In this document: in pieces, positions 11,905 to 22,412 of the stretch
Position numbering within the stretch: the first letter of the stretch is position 1
Layout: each line of letters opens with the position of its first letter
Source: Cocos nucifera
Lineage: Eukaryota; Streptophyta; Magnoliopsida; Arecales; Arecaceae
Reading direction: 5' to 3'
Assembly (NCBI GenBank): GCA_006176705.1
Contig: QRFJ01000375.1
Span: 682,001 to 746,000 of the forward strand
DNA length: 64,000 bases
Translations under genes and position numbers: made by a program
Notes under the pieces: model-generated
What the model saw: only the letters and a program-made list of their open reading frames with translations
The model's database searches: none
Told to the model about the DNA's origin: nothing

Positions 11905-13465
11905 TATTAGATATATATGTCCTAGAAGCCAGAATTGGCTGACACTTGTAATACACTTCTAGGGGCAAAATTATAATTTTGACTATTATAAATAAAATGG
12001 ATTATTTTCTATTACATATGTGTATTTAGCATCTGTGATACATCCTTTGAGTTAATGGTAATGATAATTCATATTTTCAAGAGTTAAAATTTTAAGACAT
12101 GAATAATCATTATTAACTCATAAAATGCTTCCGACCATAGGATCATCACGAGGATGGTGATTGATCCGAAAGATTGGTGTACAATCGCTTCTCTTTAGTA
12201 GATGAGTCTTAAGTCTACGATGTGGAAACACCAGAGTGAGAGTACAGGTACACATTAGAGAATGAGGGCACTGAGCGTGACCACCTCGAGTAGTCATTAG
12301 GAAGTCTACCTTCTCGTCAATGACTGACTCGATGCTGTAGTGGTGTGTCTGATTCTTTGATCTGAGGTGCATCGATAGTTCACCTTGAGGGTGTTATAGT
12401 TTGACTACACCATAACTCAGTCTCCTAGCCATTCGGAACCCTGAGGTGTATGTTGGCTATAGCATGTTCATTGTAGGAACTGGATTGCATCAAGATGGAA
12501 TCTATCTACCTCGGTGGTAGAGGAGCAGCCCTATGATGATCATGAGAATCAAGTCCAGAAGCCCATGGCCATGGCAGAGTGAAATAATAGAAAGAGTTTC
12601 TATTTAGGTTTTCACATCGGACTTGAATCGAATGATTACATCATATGACAGAAACTAGGGTTTGACGAGTTCACCTTAACCCTAATCTGATCGGGGCTCA
12701 AGATAGAAGAACTTAATCACATGGGTAGCTGCACCAAGAGGTTCGCATTCAGCTCTGATGGGTTGCCACCATATACTGCTAGGTGTCACTGGTGGATTTT
12801 GGGAGCAATTAGAATGATTTAGATGATCGATCATTCTAGCTGTTCGAATCAGAAGAGTTCTGATCCATCGAAAGGAGTTTCGATGATGTCGGTGATAAAG
12901 ATCATGACATATCCTATTACCATACAGAACTAAACCTAACTAGATTACACAAATAAGAGTTTGAATCTGGTGATCATCAATTGAATTGATCCAGTTCAAT
13001 TGATCTGAATGAGATTCAATTAGGTTTAAGAAAATTATGCTAGCACTCGATTGAACCTAACCTTCTTTTACTATCATAAATAGTTATCCTGACTGAGCCA
13101 AAGGAGTTTGTGCTCAATCAGATGCCTTCACTTGGTCTGACTGAAGTTTGTCTAGGTCAGAAAAGGGTTGCTTATTTTGTAAGATAATATCAACCATTTT
13201 TGGTCACCTACCATTTGTCATCCTTTGACTTTGGTCAAAAGTTGACCTTTGACTGGTCAAATATTGACCATTGATACTTTGACTTCTGTCCATGTGTCAC
13301 GCACCTATTGGAGAGCTGATGGGGACTTGTCCCCCTACCAGAACCAAGCAAGGAGGAGGGCGCATGCCACCCTTGGCATGTGCCCAAGCTGGAGGCGCCC
13401 AGGAGTCCCTCTTGGATAGGGACTCCATCTCTTTTTTGGATTCCGATTAAACTTCTCCTAATAAT
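11905..13465 (+). mobile_element. C0: truncated copia-type LTR without coding sequence
   Basis: The segment starts TATTAGATATATGTCC directly at the C1 break. No gag or pol is present. The general style (ATAAATAAAATGGATTATTTTC early, long AT-balanced U3, a TCAATTAGGTTTAA region) is that of long copia LTRs such as those of C2. It ends where T2 sequence begins near 13466. I infer a 5'-anchored LTR fragment from a larger element deleted on its right. The right edge is approximate. Confidence 0.5.
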
Positions 13466-13550
13466 AAACAACGCAAGTGTAAAGAAAAAAGATCTACTTT
13501 TATTGATCAAAATGTTGTATGTACAAAAAAAAGAAAGAAGAAAAATACAA

Positions 13551-15550
13551 CTATTCGAGGTTCTCAACCTTGGGAGGCACGGTAGCGAACGAGATCGGAG
13601 TGTTCTCTACAACCTTAGGCTCCGATGTAGGTTTGGATGCCTCGATGGTAGGTTCGGAGGACTCGAGGGCGACTTCGACGGGAGAAGGGTCGACCATGGC
13701 AGTGGATGGTCCCGCCTCTTCATCAAGAGCTTCCTCATCTAGGAAGCTAAAATCAAGTGCGGAGAATTTGCGAGCCACTCTATCTTCACAGAACACGTAC
13801 CTCTTGATGAAGGCCTGTTGACCAAACTCGATGTTCAGTTTCCTCATTTCAAAAGAATTCTTGAACTCTTCCATCGCCTGAATCTTTATTTCCAAATCTA
13901 CCTTGAAATTTGATCCTTCAACTCTGCAACCTTGGCATCGGCTTTCTTCCTCCTCTCCTCCTCCATGGCCAGAGTGGCCTTTAGCCCTGTAGAAGCGAGC
14001 TCCTTCTTCTTGAGCACTTCGACCATATTTTTCTTTGTGAGGCGATCAACCTTGGCGGCTTTCTCTTCCTGAAGATGGGCGACTTTAGCCAGAAGGTCCT
14101 CCTGAACTTTCAGGACTTCTGCCCTCAAACGATGCACCGTTCTGGTGTGGGTAAGTATTTGGTGATCCGATTGTGACAAATGAATGATGTTATGCATGCA
14201 AAAAAAAAAGAGAATTGATAAGGTGATTACCTTGAGGAAGGTTCCAAGAAAATCCTAGATGAGCTACGCATGATCAAGGTTGGCCATCCGATCTACCACC
14301 TCGGACATAGCAAACTTGTCAGTTAAGTTCTGGACAATCTCCAGATTGCTGAAGGGATCTTCTTCTAGATCATCACTATCATCATTGGACCCACCAAGAT
14401 GAGCCTTGCGAAACATCCTCATGACGACCTTCTCCTTTCCTCCTTTCTCTCTTTCGATGGGAGGCTGCAGAACTTGATCTTCAGCTAGGGAGCTTGAGGA
14501 TGTTGGAGGCATAGAGTCTCCTTCAACAGCGCTGACCTCGGTGGCAACAACTTCAGTTCCTTTGATAACTTCGGAGGCAATGGCGGCAATGGTGGGGGTT
14601 GCGGTGCTCGGAGAGTCAACCTTTGCCTTCTTCAAGCTTTCACCTGGTGCTTTTCCTTTCCTCTTCCGAGCATGAAGCCCCTTGGTAAGCATTTTAATTG
14701 CCTAAGTGTCCATCTCTACAACGAAGAAGGAATCGCGATCAATAACGTATGCATACAAAAACTTATAAAAGTTTGCAAAGTAGAAAAGTATACTAGCAGA
14801 GTTAGAAGGATTCAAGCCTATGTTGAACAGAGTCTGTTCTTTCAAAAGTTCAGAAAGGAGAGGAGCCCGATAAGTCTTAAGTTTATTGGTGGAGTCAAGG
14901 TCATCCCTATCTAAATTGGGAGCTCGGTGGATTGACTCTCTAAGCAGACCCCAAGAAAGAAGTTCTAACAACAGAGTGGGACAATACATGAAGAAGTACC
15001 TCTCCTTTCAATTATGGATAGAAGAAGGAGCACCTTTTAGTAATCCCTTCTTATCGAACTGGGATGAGAAGTACTACCAGTCCTTCATAGAAGGATGACA
15101 TTTGAAGGTATAGTAGTTCTTAAAAGGAGAAATGGTTGAACAAACTTCAGCCAGGTGGCAAAGAAAGAGAAATTCGATCACAAACCTAAAAGAGTTCAAC
15201 ACTACGAAAGCTAAGATGTTCAAAAATAAAAAAGTGCAACTGCAAAAGATGAAAGAGAAAGTCTTAGTCTGGTACGAAGAGCTTCCAAGTACAGACAAAA
15301 TCGGCCAGGCGGAGGAGTGCAAGCTCTATCATTGGGTCCAGGGAGTTCTAGTTTGTACTCTTGGGGGGACCTCGTATTGAATTCTAATTAATAAAAGATC
15401 GTCTGAGGTTAGGGTACAGGGGATCATGCCCGATACAAAGATCGGATGGGACATACTTTTAAAATCGATCTCATCTAAGGGATCAGGGTTTTGAAAGATT
15501 GGATCGGACGAACTCCAACAACTGGCAGACTGAGAGGTTTCTAAAGACAT
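13551..15550 (-). pseudogene. T2 antisense gene, long frame with nonsense damage
   Basis: From the ATG at 15550 (MSLETSQSAS) one frame continues to 13898, 551 codons, broken only by in-frame stops (near 15329, 15074, 15025, 14702, 14264 and 14255). A frameshift near 13897 leads into 13895-13551. The N-terminal half includes YEVPPRVQTRTPW, NSFRFVIEFLFLCHL, KGLLKGAPSSIHN and ELLKEQTLFNIGLNPS, wording I recognise from the plant transposon-protein family encoded antisense in Tat elements. The second half is a basic KRKGKAPG stretch, an acidic-serine region, and a coiled coil (TVHRLRAEVLKVQEDLLAKV). The role is unknown; a DNA- or RNA-binding accessory protein is a guess. Confidence 0.75.
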
Positions 15551-16160
15551 TCGAATCAAATGAACATCAAAAAATCTTTGAAAAATCAAGAAAATAAAAA
15601 GCAAAATCTTCTTGAAGGAATTGAAGGGACAACATGCAAGAAACACCAAAATAATCGAAGAAAAGATTGTAAAACTAACCTAGATTGATCGAGAAGGGCA
15701 ACAAGATGATGGACGCAATGAAAATCAAGCAGGAAAGCACCTACAGGCAAAAGAAATAGAGAAGAAAATCAAAGAACGCTCGAGTGGGAAGAAGGATACT
15801 GAAGGAAGAAAGAAAAGAGATCAAAGAGAAGTGAGGCCCCTGGGAGAAGAAGACAAACTTAAATACCTTGCAAGACCCAAGACGATTATGATGGTAGGTC
15901 ATCTTCGGTCGATCTACGATTGACACGTGTCCCACTCATCATGGTAGGTGGCTGACAGTTGATAGAACTTTAATTGCACCATACTTGGAGCAGTGCACTG
16001 GTAGGAGTCTCGAAAAATTATCTTTTTGGATCACCTCATATTTAAGAAGCTTTGGTGCCAGCGCAATAAATGCCAAGACTCTCCATCCAACGAGTGCGCC
16101 AGAAAAGAACTTTGGCAGTTACTTTTTTCATACTCCCCTCCTTCGAACCTCGAATTCGGA
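15551..16160. other. T2 noncoding stretch: leader of the antisense gene and 3' UTR of the sense transcript
   Basis: No convincing frame lies here. It should hold the promoter and leader of the antisense gene on the minus strand and the 3' UTR before the polypurine tract on the plus strand. No clear TATA box was identified. Confidence 0.4.
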
Positions 16161-16174
16161 AGTAGGAGGACTAT
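16161..16174 (+). other. T2 polypurine tract
   Basis: AGTAGGAGGACTAT precedes the LTR start TGTTGGGG at 16175. The same layout, purine run plus ACTAT, precedes LTRs B and C of T3. Confidence 0.75.
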
Positions 16175-16280
16175 TGTTGGGGTTGAATCTGCTCCTGCCA
16201 AAATTTGGCTTGGTGTCTTATCTAAGGATGAGCTGAACTCCTTCAAGCTCCAGTAGGACTCCTCCCGAACTCCTTCAAGC

Positions 16281-16560
16281 CAGACTCCTCCAGTAGAACT
16301 CCTTCTAAACTCTTTCAAACCAGACTCCTCCAATAGAACTTCTTTCAGACTCCTTCAAGCTGGACTCCTCTAATAGAACTCTTTTCAGACTCCTTCAACC
16401 CAGACTCCTCCAATAGAACTCCTTTCGAACTCCTTCAAGCCAGACTCATCTAGTAGAACTCCTTTCGGACTCCTTCAAACCGGACTCCTCTAGTAGAACT
16501 TCTTTTGGACTCCTTCAAACCAGACTCCTCCAATCGAACTTCTTTCGAACTCCCTCCAGT
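16281..16560 (+). repeat. 40-bp tandem repeat inside LTR D, seven units
   Basis: The marker CCAGACTCCT or a close variant recurs at 16281, 16321, 16361, 16401, 16441, 16481 and 16521, an exact 40-bp period. Units read CCAGACTCCTCCAATAGAAC followed by a CTCCTTTC...CTCCTTCAAG half. It lies in the probable U3, upstream of the TATA box. Confidence 0.9.
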
Positions 16561-16806
16561 ATCCCAAAGAGTTTCAGTCGAACTTCTCTCTATCAATAGA
16601 AGGACCTCGGTATCAATTCTTGATACAACAAATATCAATCAACACATAGACGATCTCGAAGATATCCGAGCTCCAACTATTAAATCTCAATAGACTAGCA
16701 CATCACGACAACGAATACTATCCTCCATAGCAAACTACATTTGGCCACAAACGGTCCACTACCAAGCAATTATAGTTGTCACGATTAGTTTGTTAGCGAC
16801 TCCGCC

Positions 16807-16814
16807 TATATAAG
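16807..16814 (+). promoter_or_regulatory. LTR D TATA box
   Basis: TATATAAG in the context CGCCTATATAAGGGACC. The equivalent position in T3 LTRs has TATAAAAA after the same CGCC. Confidence 0.6.
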
Positions 16815-17032
16815 GGACCCTTCAGATATATTTTTTTCTAAGACTCTAAACTCTACTAAAAATTTTTTTGAGTACTCCATTTCTGCTAGCCAGAATAGCT
16901 GACTTGATCATGATTTTGCCAGAGCCACCACCTACGACTCTGATCAAGATTTTATTTTGCAGATCACTAATGGTGACCTCATCTTCTCTAGCTCCAGTTT
17001 CATTCTAGCATCAACCAGATTCTACACCAACA

Positions 17033-17821
17033 ATATTATAATAATCAAAATGATCAGGTGAGGGTGTGAGAGAGAATTGATAGGAATTTTCCTATTTGGC
17101 TAAGCTTCTGGAGTACCAAAAAGTATTTTCTGACCCTCCAAAAAGCACTTATATATGGTACAATGATGTTTGATAAAAAATTAGAAAGCTATTTTGGCTT
17201 TGCCAAAAACATGAAAAGATCTACTTGAGAAAAGCTCCATTTTGAAGCTTTTTTCAAAAATACTTTCTATCTAATATTGAGAAGCTATTTTGATTTAAAT
17301 AAAATTTTCTTAATAGTCAAAATATCTACTAACAAATCTCATAATTAAATCTTATATCATATTATATTATATCATTATACTATAAATATAATATAATAAA
17401 TAATAAATTAATATTATGATATATTATAAATATATAATAAAATCTATTAAAATATTATTATGTTATAAAATATAATTTGATATAATAAAAACTAATAATA
17501 TAATAATATTATTATATTATAATAATATATTATATTATATTATAATATAATTTATTATTAGATTAGATTATAATTCATTATATTATGTAATATTATATAA
17601 TACATCATAATTATAATATTATACTATACTATTATAATTATATTATATTATATTATATTATGATAATATAATAATATTATAATAGATTATACTATGTTTA
17701 TAACATAAATATTATTATATTTTGAAAAATTATTTTATTCTTATTATCATATAATGTAATACAATATTCTAATATAATATAATATTATATTATATAAATA
17801 TATAATATAATCTATTATACT
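17033..17821. other. Noncoding flank and AT-rich repeat, left of T3
   Basis: 17033-17340 is moderately AT-rich with short repeats of AAAAGC/GCTTTT type and no gene. 17340-17821 is almost pure A/T. A stretch from ~17446 closely parallels 24440 onward on the other side of T3, which suggests AT-rich repeat units of ~365 bp. Nothing coding was seen. Confidence 0.6.
17817..17821 (+). other. T3 target-site duplication, left copy (ATACT)
   Basis: ATACT immediately precedes LTR A and recurs at 24435-24439 immediately after LTR C. Five bases is the usual length for gypsy integration. The AT-rich setting makes a chance match possible. Confidence 0.55.
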
Positions 17822-18803
17822 TATTGGGGATAAATTTTGTTCCTGTCGAAGTCTAGTTCGGTGCTCAATCTGACGCGATCGGTAGCCATGGAAGAGCTTC
17901 AGCGGATGAATCTTGGTCGAACTCTTACAGCCGATCGAACTGCCCGATCGAGCTCCTTCGATCTCTCAGCAGCCGGGCTTTAGCCGAATTCCTCAGCAGT
18001 CGAGCTTCAGTTGGATTTCTGTAAGAGCCAAACTCTCTCCGTGCTCCTCCAGCCAGGCGCCTGCGGGAGTCGAACTCCCTCCAAGCTTCCCCTTCGATCG
18101 AACTTTTTAGGAGCCAAACTTCTCCCAGACAGCCCCTTCGGTTAGACTTCTTCAGGAGCCGGACTCTTTCCAAACATCCTCTTCGATTGGCTGAGCTCCT
18201 ACAGAACTCCCAGCGATCGAGTCTTAGCTGCGCACCTCCAGCCAGACGCCTATAGGAGTCGAACTCCTTTCGAGCTTCCTCTTAAGGAGTCCAAACTCCT
18301 CCAAAATGGGTACACGTCCAAGTCCTTCAACCCTTCATTCGACCTCGAGCAGCTCAGTATCAAGACAACTACAGCCATCACCATCAGTCCGTCACAAGCG
18401 ACAGTGACCCGCTATCAAGCAGCAATGGCTGTCACCATCAACCCGCTGCAGACAATGCCTTCCACTGAGACTGACTCCGTCGGACCTCGAGTGGCCCGCC
18501 AGCACGCGGCTACAGCTGTCACTATCAAGCTCCACCTATAAAAAGGATCCTCCAGATATGTTAACTCGAATCTCTGATTTCTAAGCTTTAAGCTCTAAGC
18601 TCTCCTCTTCTTTTCTAAGCTTTGCGGAACTCATTTTCAAGCACTCCATTCCTATTGGCCAGAGTAGACTTGATCATCGGAGGGTCCTACCGGAGCCACC
18701 CCCCACCGGCTTCGGATGGGACTTTATTTTACAGGTCCTCGATGGCGACCTCGTCCACCTCCACTCCAACTGCTTCCGACGATGATCAGTTTCTGCATCA
18801 ATA
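17822..18803 (+). repeat. T3 LTR A (982 bp)
   Basis: Aligns throughout with LTRs B and C (shared phrases such as GTTCGGTGCTCAA and GCCTGCGGGAGTCGAACTCC). It starts TATTGGGG where B and C start TGTTGGGG, and ends CAATA where B ends CAACA; both are transitions. Confidence 0.85.
18537..18546 (+). promoter_or_regulatory. LTR A TATA box
   Basis: TATAAAAAGG follows CACC; conserved in LTRs B and C at the same place, ~260 bp before the LTR end. Confidence 0.65.
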
Positions 18804-18825
18804 GATTGGTGCTAGAGGAAGGGCC
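18804..18825 (+). other. T3 primer binding site
   Basis: GATTGGTGCTAGAGGAAGGG follows LTR A directly. The T4 equivalent (GATTACGCGCCAGGTGGG) has the same spacing. Tat/Ogre-type elements often use a tRNA-Arg primer; the tRNA was not identified here. Confidence 0.6.
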
Positions 18826-18936
18826 CCTGAACCTCCGAGGTCCCCTTGTTCTTAAAGGAGTGCTCAACGATGATTTTTCTTTTTCCTCTCCGGAGATCTC
18901 TCTTCTCCCTCTCTAGAGTTCTCTCTCGAAGAGAAA

Positions 18937-19053
18937 ATGCCTCTAAGGAGAGCTTCAACTCGACAATCGGTGGCCTGTGCGCCAAGTCCATCTACTCCCG
19001 TTTCAGCCCCAACAGCCCAGGTTTCATCCGAAGCCACCGTAGATATGGAGTAG
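18937..19053 (+). pseudogene. T3 gag N-terminus, 38 codons then a stop
   Basis: ATG at 18937 gives MPLRRASTRQSVACAPSPST and continues to a TAG at 19051-19053. The basic start and serine/proline-rich tail are typical of Tat gag. The stop falls after VDME, where a single C-to-T change of CAG would explain it. Confidence 0.55.
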
Positions 19054-19275
19054 TTCAACCTACTGGTCAGGTTCATGGCCCCACCGAGATGATGTAGGAC
19101 GTGCAACATCCTCCGACGGAGACTTTGCCAGCAAACCCGCCATGAGGATGCGAGGAACCAGCCTTAAAAAAGAGCATTTGGGCATACCAATCGCCCTTTG
19201 GAAGGAGAAATGGAGAGCAGAAGGTTTTACAAGGAGGGTGGAACGAAGTTTGGCCGCATTCACGACCTCCCAGCG

Positions 19276-19830
19276 CAAGCAAGGCCGAACTCCCCCTCGA
19301 GCTCACCATCAAGGAAGCCCCATAGAAGGTCTCACAAGAAGGCATAACGAAGTTCGCCCGCATTCACGACCCCTAGCGCAAGCGAGGCCGAACTCCCCCT
19401 CGAGCTCACCGTCAAGGAATTCCGGACAAAGGAGTATGAAGTCCCCCCGATGAAAGCTTTAGGCCGAGTGGAGTTCGGTGCAAGCGAGGCCGAACTCCCC
19501 CTCGAGTATGTCATCAAAAAAATCCCCAACAAAGATTTCACAGGTGGAATGAAGTTCGGCCACGCTCATGACCACCCCAGTGCACGCGAGGCCGAACTCG
19601 CCCTTAAGTATGTCTTTAAGGAAGCCCCTACAAAGAATTTACAGGGGTGAAATGAAGTTTGGGCAAGCAAGACCGAGCTCCCCCTCGAGCTCGTCGTCAA
19701 GGAAGTCCGGACAAAAAAGCATGAAGTTCTCCCACGAAGGTTTCACAGGAACTTCAACCACGCTCACGACCTCCCCAGCACAAGCAAGGCCCGAACTCCT
19801 CGAGCTCACCACCAAGGAAGCCCCAACAGA
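19276..19830 (+). repeat. T3 102-bp (34-codon) tandem repeat in the gag region
   Basis: GCAAGCRAGGCCGAACTCC-like starts occur at 19276, 19378, 19480 and 19582 (period 102), then at about 19663 and 19780 with altered spacing. Since 102 is divisible by three, units keep reading frame; one frame reads EAELPLEYV...KDFTGGMKFG. It resembles an expanded gag segment rather than the noncoding array further right. Confidence 0.75.
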
Positions 19831-19879
19831 AAGGGCGCGAAGAAGTCCTCCTCCCGAAAGGTTCCACGACCACGCCCCC

Positions 19880-20340
19880 TTCAAACATGCGTGATCGAAG
19901 CGAGTAATGGCCCCACCATCGCGACCACAGCCACAACACTGAGGAATACATTCAGCTCTAAGACGAAATTGAGGAGCTCATCAGAAAGGGGCGGCTGGAT
20001 AAATTCCTCCAATGTTAGCCTGAAGTAGGAGAAGATCGATCAACGGTGCTGCCATAACCAGAAACAACAAGAAGGTCGGCTGCCTCACGACATCATCAAT
20101 ATTACCCCCGGGAGGAGCTTGGTACATCGACGATTCATCACCTCCCAGGATCAAAGCCAAGAGAAGCATGCTCTAAATTGAGGAGGCCAGCATAAGATAG
20201 AAAAGGTCATCCGCATGAAGAAATGCGGAGGAATAACGCTACCACAACCCTGAAATATAAAAAATTCGGAAATGCGTTGCCAGTAACTTTCTTTCAATAA
20301 AATTCTTTCCTTTCAATAATATTATTTCTGGACGCAAAAA
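19880..20340 (+). pseudogene. T3 gag C-terminal remnant
   Basis: DEIEELIRKGRLDKFLQ at ~19961-20012 is the conserved segment found between gag and protease of Tat elements. It is followed by decayed, proline-rich sequence without a usable frame. Protease and everything downstream are missing. Confidence 0.55.
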
Positions 20341-20380
20341 CTATGTGATGACAGAAAAAGAAGCAGTTAATAGTTGCCGT

Positions 20381-20411
20381 GTTAGAAACAGGAGGAGAAC
20401 CTCATCCTAAC
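20381..20411 (+). repeat. T3 copy of the GTTAG...CTAAC hairpin box
   Basis: GTTAGAAACAGGAGGAGAAC then CTCATCCTAAC. The same box occurs several times in the T1 repeats (2524-3030) and in diverged form at ~21474-21503 and ~21587-21614. Confidence 0.75.
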
Positions 20412-20430
20412 ATGGGCAGATCAAAGACCT

Positions 20431-21452
20431 TCAACCTCGACTAGAGATAAGATCTCTCCCAAGCGACCGAGACAACCTCGGTCAGAGATGAGATCTCTTC
20501 CGAGCGATCGAGACAACCTCGATCAGAGATCAGATCTCTCCCGAGTGATCGAGTCAACCTCGACTAGAGATAATATCTCTTCCGAGCGATCGAGACAACC
20601 TCGGCTAGAGATAAGATCTCTCCCGAGCGACAACCTCGACCAGAGATAAGATCTCTCTCGAGCGACCGCGACAACCTCGGCTAGAGATAAGATCTCTCCC
20701 GAGCGATCGATGATAACCTCGGCTAAAGATAAGATCTCTCGCGAGCGACCGAGACAACCTCGACCAGAGATAAGATCTCTCTCGAGTGACCGATGACAAT
20801 CTCGGCTAGAGATCAGATCTCTCCCAAGCGATCAAGTCAATCTCGACTAGAGATAAGATCTCTTTTGAGCGATCGAGACAAACCTCGGCCAGAGATAAGA
20901 TCTCTTCCGAGCGACAACCTCGGTCAAAGATAAGATTTCTTCCGAGCGACCGTGACAACCTCGACTAGAGATAAGATAGAGCAACCGCGATAACCTCGAC
21001 CAGAGATAAGATCTCTTCCAAGCGACGCGACAACCTCGACCATAGATAAGATCTCTCTCGAGCGACCGCGATAACCTCGACCAAAGATAAGATCTCTCTC
21101 GAGCGACAACCTCGGCCAAAAATAAGATCTCTTCCGAGCGACCGTGACAACCTCGGTTAGAGATAAGATCTCTCCCGAGCGATCGAGACAACCTCAGCTA
21201 GAGATAAGATCTCTTCCGAGCGACCGTGTCAACCTCGACTAGAGATGAGATCTCTCCCGAGCGACAACCTCGGTCAGAGATAAGATCTCTCCCGAGACAA
21301 CCTCGACCAGAGATAAGATCTCTCCCAAGCGACAACCTCGACCAGAGATAAGATCTCTTTCGAGCGACCGTGGACAAACTTGGCTAGAGATAAGATCTCT
21401 CCCGAGCGACCGAGCCAACATTGGCCAGAGATAAGATCTCTTCCGAACTTCG
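20431..21452 (+). repeat. T3 dyad array, family 1, about 26 units of ~39-42 bp
   Basis: Core of each unit: AGAGAT, AAG, ATCTCT, a 6-bp inverted repeat with a three-base centre that contains a BglII site. In many units CTCGG upstream and CCGAG downstream extend the stem by five pairs. Minus-strand open frames across it (ERSYLWSRLS repeated) follow from the repeat and are not taken as genes. Confidence 0.9.
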
Positions 21453-21637
21453 AAGATCCTCGTCCGCTGCCCATTAGGAACAGGAGGAAAACCTCATCCT
21501 AACGCGAGCAAAGTAGAAGGCCCCATTCACAAGGGATGGGATGGGAGGAGGGCCCTGATAGCGGCCCTTATATGCCCCACAGTCCGTTAGGAGGAGAACC
21601 TCATTCTAACGCGAGCAAAGTTCAAGTCCGAGCTCTG
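21453..21637. other. Spacer between the two dyad repeat families
   Basis: Contains two diverged copies of the hairpin box separated by a sequence with GATGGGATGGGAGGAGGGCC. No gene seen. Confidence 0.5.
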
Positions 21638-22320
21638 AAGTCTATAAGAGATAGGATCTCCATCAACCTCGGCCAGAGATAGGATCTCTTTCGAGCACCC
21701 GCATCAACCTCGACTATAGGAGATAAGATCTCCCTCGAGGGTCCGCAGCAACCTCGACCAGAGATAAGATCAGAGACAACCTCGACCGCAGAAGATAAGA
21801 TCTCCCCTGAGGGTCTGCAGCAATCTCGACCAGAGATGAGATCTCTCCCGAGCCCCCGAGTCAATCTCGATCAGAGATAAGATCAAAGACAACCTCGGCT
21901 GCAGGAGATAAGATCTCCCCCGGGGCAACCTCGACCGCAGGAGATAAGATCTCCCTCGAGGGTCCGGGCCAACTTCGGCTGCAGGAGATAAGATCTCCTC
22001 CAAGGCAAACTTGGCTGCAGGAGATAAGATCTTCCTCGAGCGTCCGCATCAACCTTGGCTGCAGGAGATCTCCCCCGAGGCAACCTCAGTTGCAGGAGAT
22101 AAGATCTCCTCCGAGTGACTGCATCAACCTCAGCTAGAGACGAGCGACTGAGTCAGCCTCGACTGCTGAAGATAATATCACCCTCCGAGGAGCTCAACCC
22201 CCGACCTCGACCGCATGAGATAAGATCTACTTCAACCTCGGCTGGAGATGAGATCTCCCTCGGGCTTCAATATCAACACCAACATCGGCTGGAGATGAGA
22301 TCTCCCCCGAGCTTCGACTT
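21638..22320 (+). repeat. T3 dyad array, family 2, about 18 units
   Basis: Units here mostly read GCAGGAGATAAGATCTCC. The inner stem is GGAGAT with ATCTCC, so the outermost pair changed from A-T to G-C relative to family 1 while pairing is kept. Outer arms are often CCTCG with CGAGG. A few family-1-like units and some with deletions are interspersed. Confidence 0.85.
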
Positions 22321-22395
22321 GAACCAGCATGGAGCCTAGAAGAGGACTTCGACAGTCGCCTTTTCTACACTCCCTTCCTTTGAGTTTCGAACTCA

Positions 22396-22412
22396 GGAGT
22401 GGGGGGGACTAT
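22396..22412 (+). other. T3 polypurine tract
   Basis: GGAGTGGGGGGGACTAT ends directly at the LTR B start TGTTGGGG. Confidence 0.8.

Larger units (their letters stand above)
13466..17032 (+). mobile_element. T2: Tat-type gypsy retrotransposon, 3' part
   Basis: Contains the antisense gene (15550 to 13551), a polypurine tract and a 3' LTR. Gag and pol are absent; the left side is joined to C0. The LTR start TGTTGGGGTTGAAT matches the T3 LTR start TGTTGGGGATAAA, so T2 and T3 are related families. Confidence 0.8.
16175..17032 (+). repeat. T2 3' LTR (LTR D, 858 bp)
   Basis: Canonical ends: TGTTGGGGTT at the start and ACACCAACA at the end. It contains a 40-bp tandem array (16281-16560) and a TATA box (16807-16814). 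Confidence 0.8.

Noticed and set aside
11905..13465. C0 as a complete solo LTR
   Set aside because: C1's LTR does not resume on its right side, and no target duplication was found.
14142..14230. Possible intron in the T2 antisense gene (AAG/GTAATC donor, T-tract, CAG at 14144-14142)
   Set aside because: The frame is continuous through the segment without splicing, and using the 14142 acceptor would shift out of the coiled-coil frame.
17340..17821. AT-rich block as a replication origin or matrix attachment region
   Set aside because: Base composition alone is not evidence, and the same sequence recurs as a repeat on the other side of T3.
20605..22083. Many overlapping minus-strand open frames with repeated RERSYLWSRLS
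   Set aside because: They follow from a ~42-bp repeat lacking stops in several frames at once; no start context, no family.
20431..22320. CRISPR-like repeat-spacer pattern
   Set aside because: Units are contiguous and diverged with no unique spacers, and the context is a plant retrotransposon.
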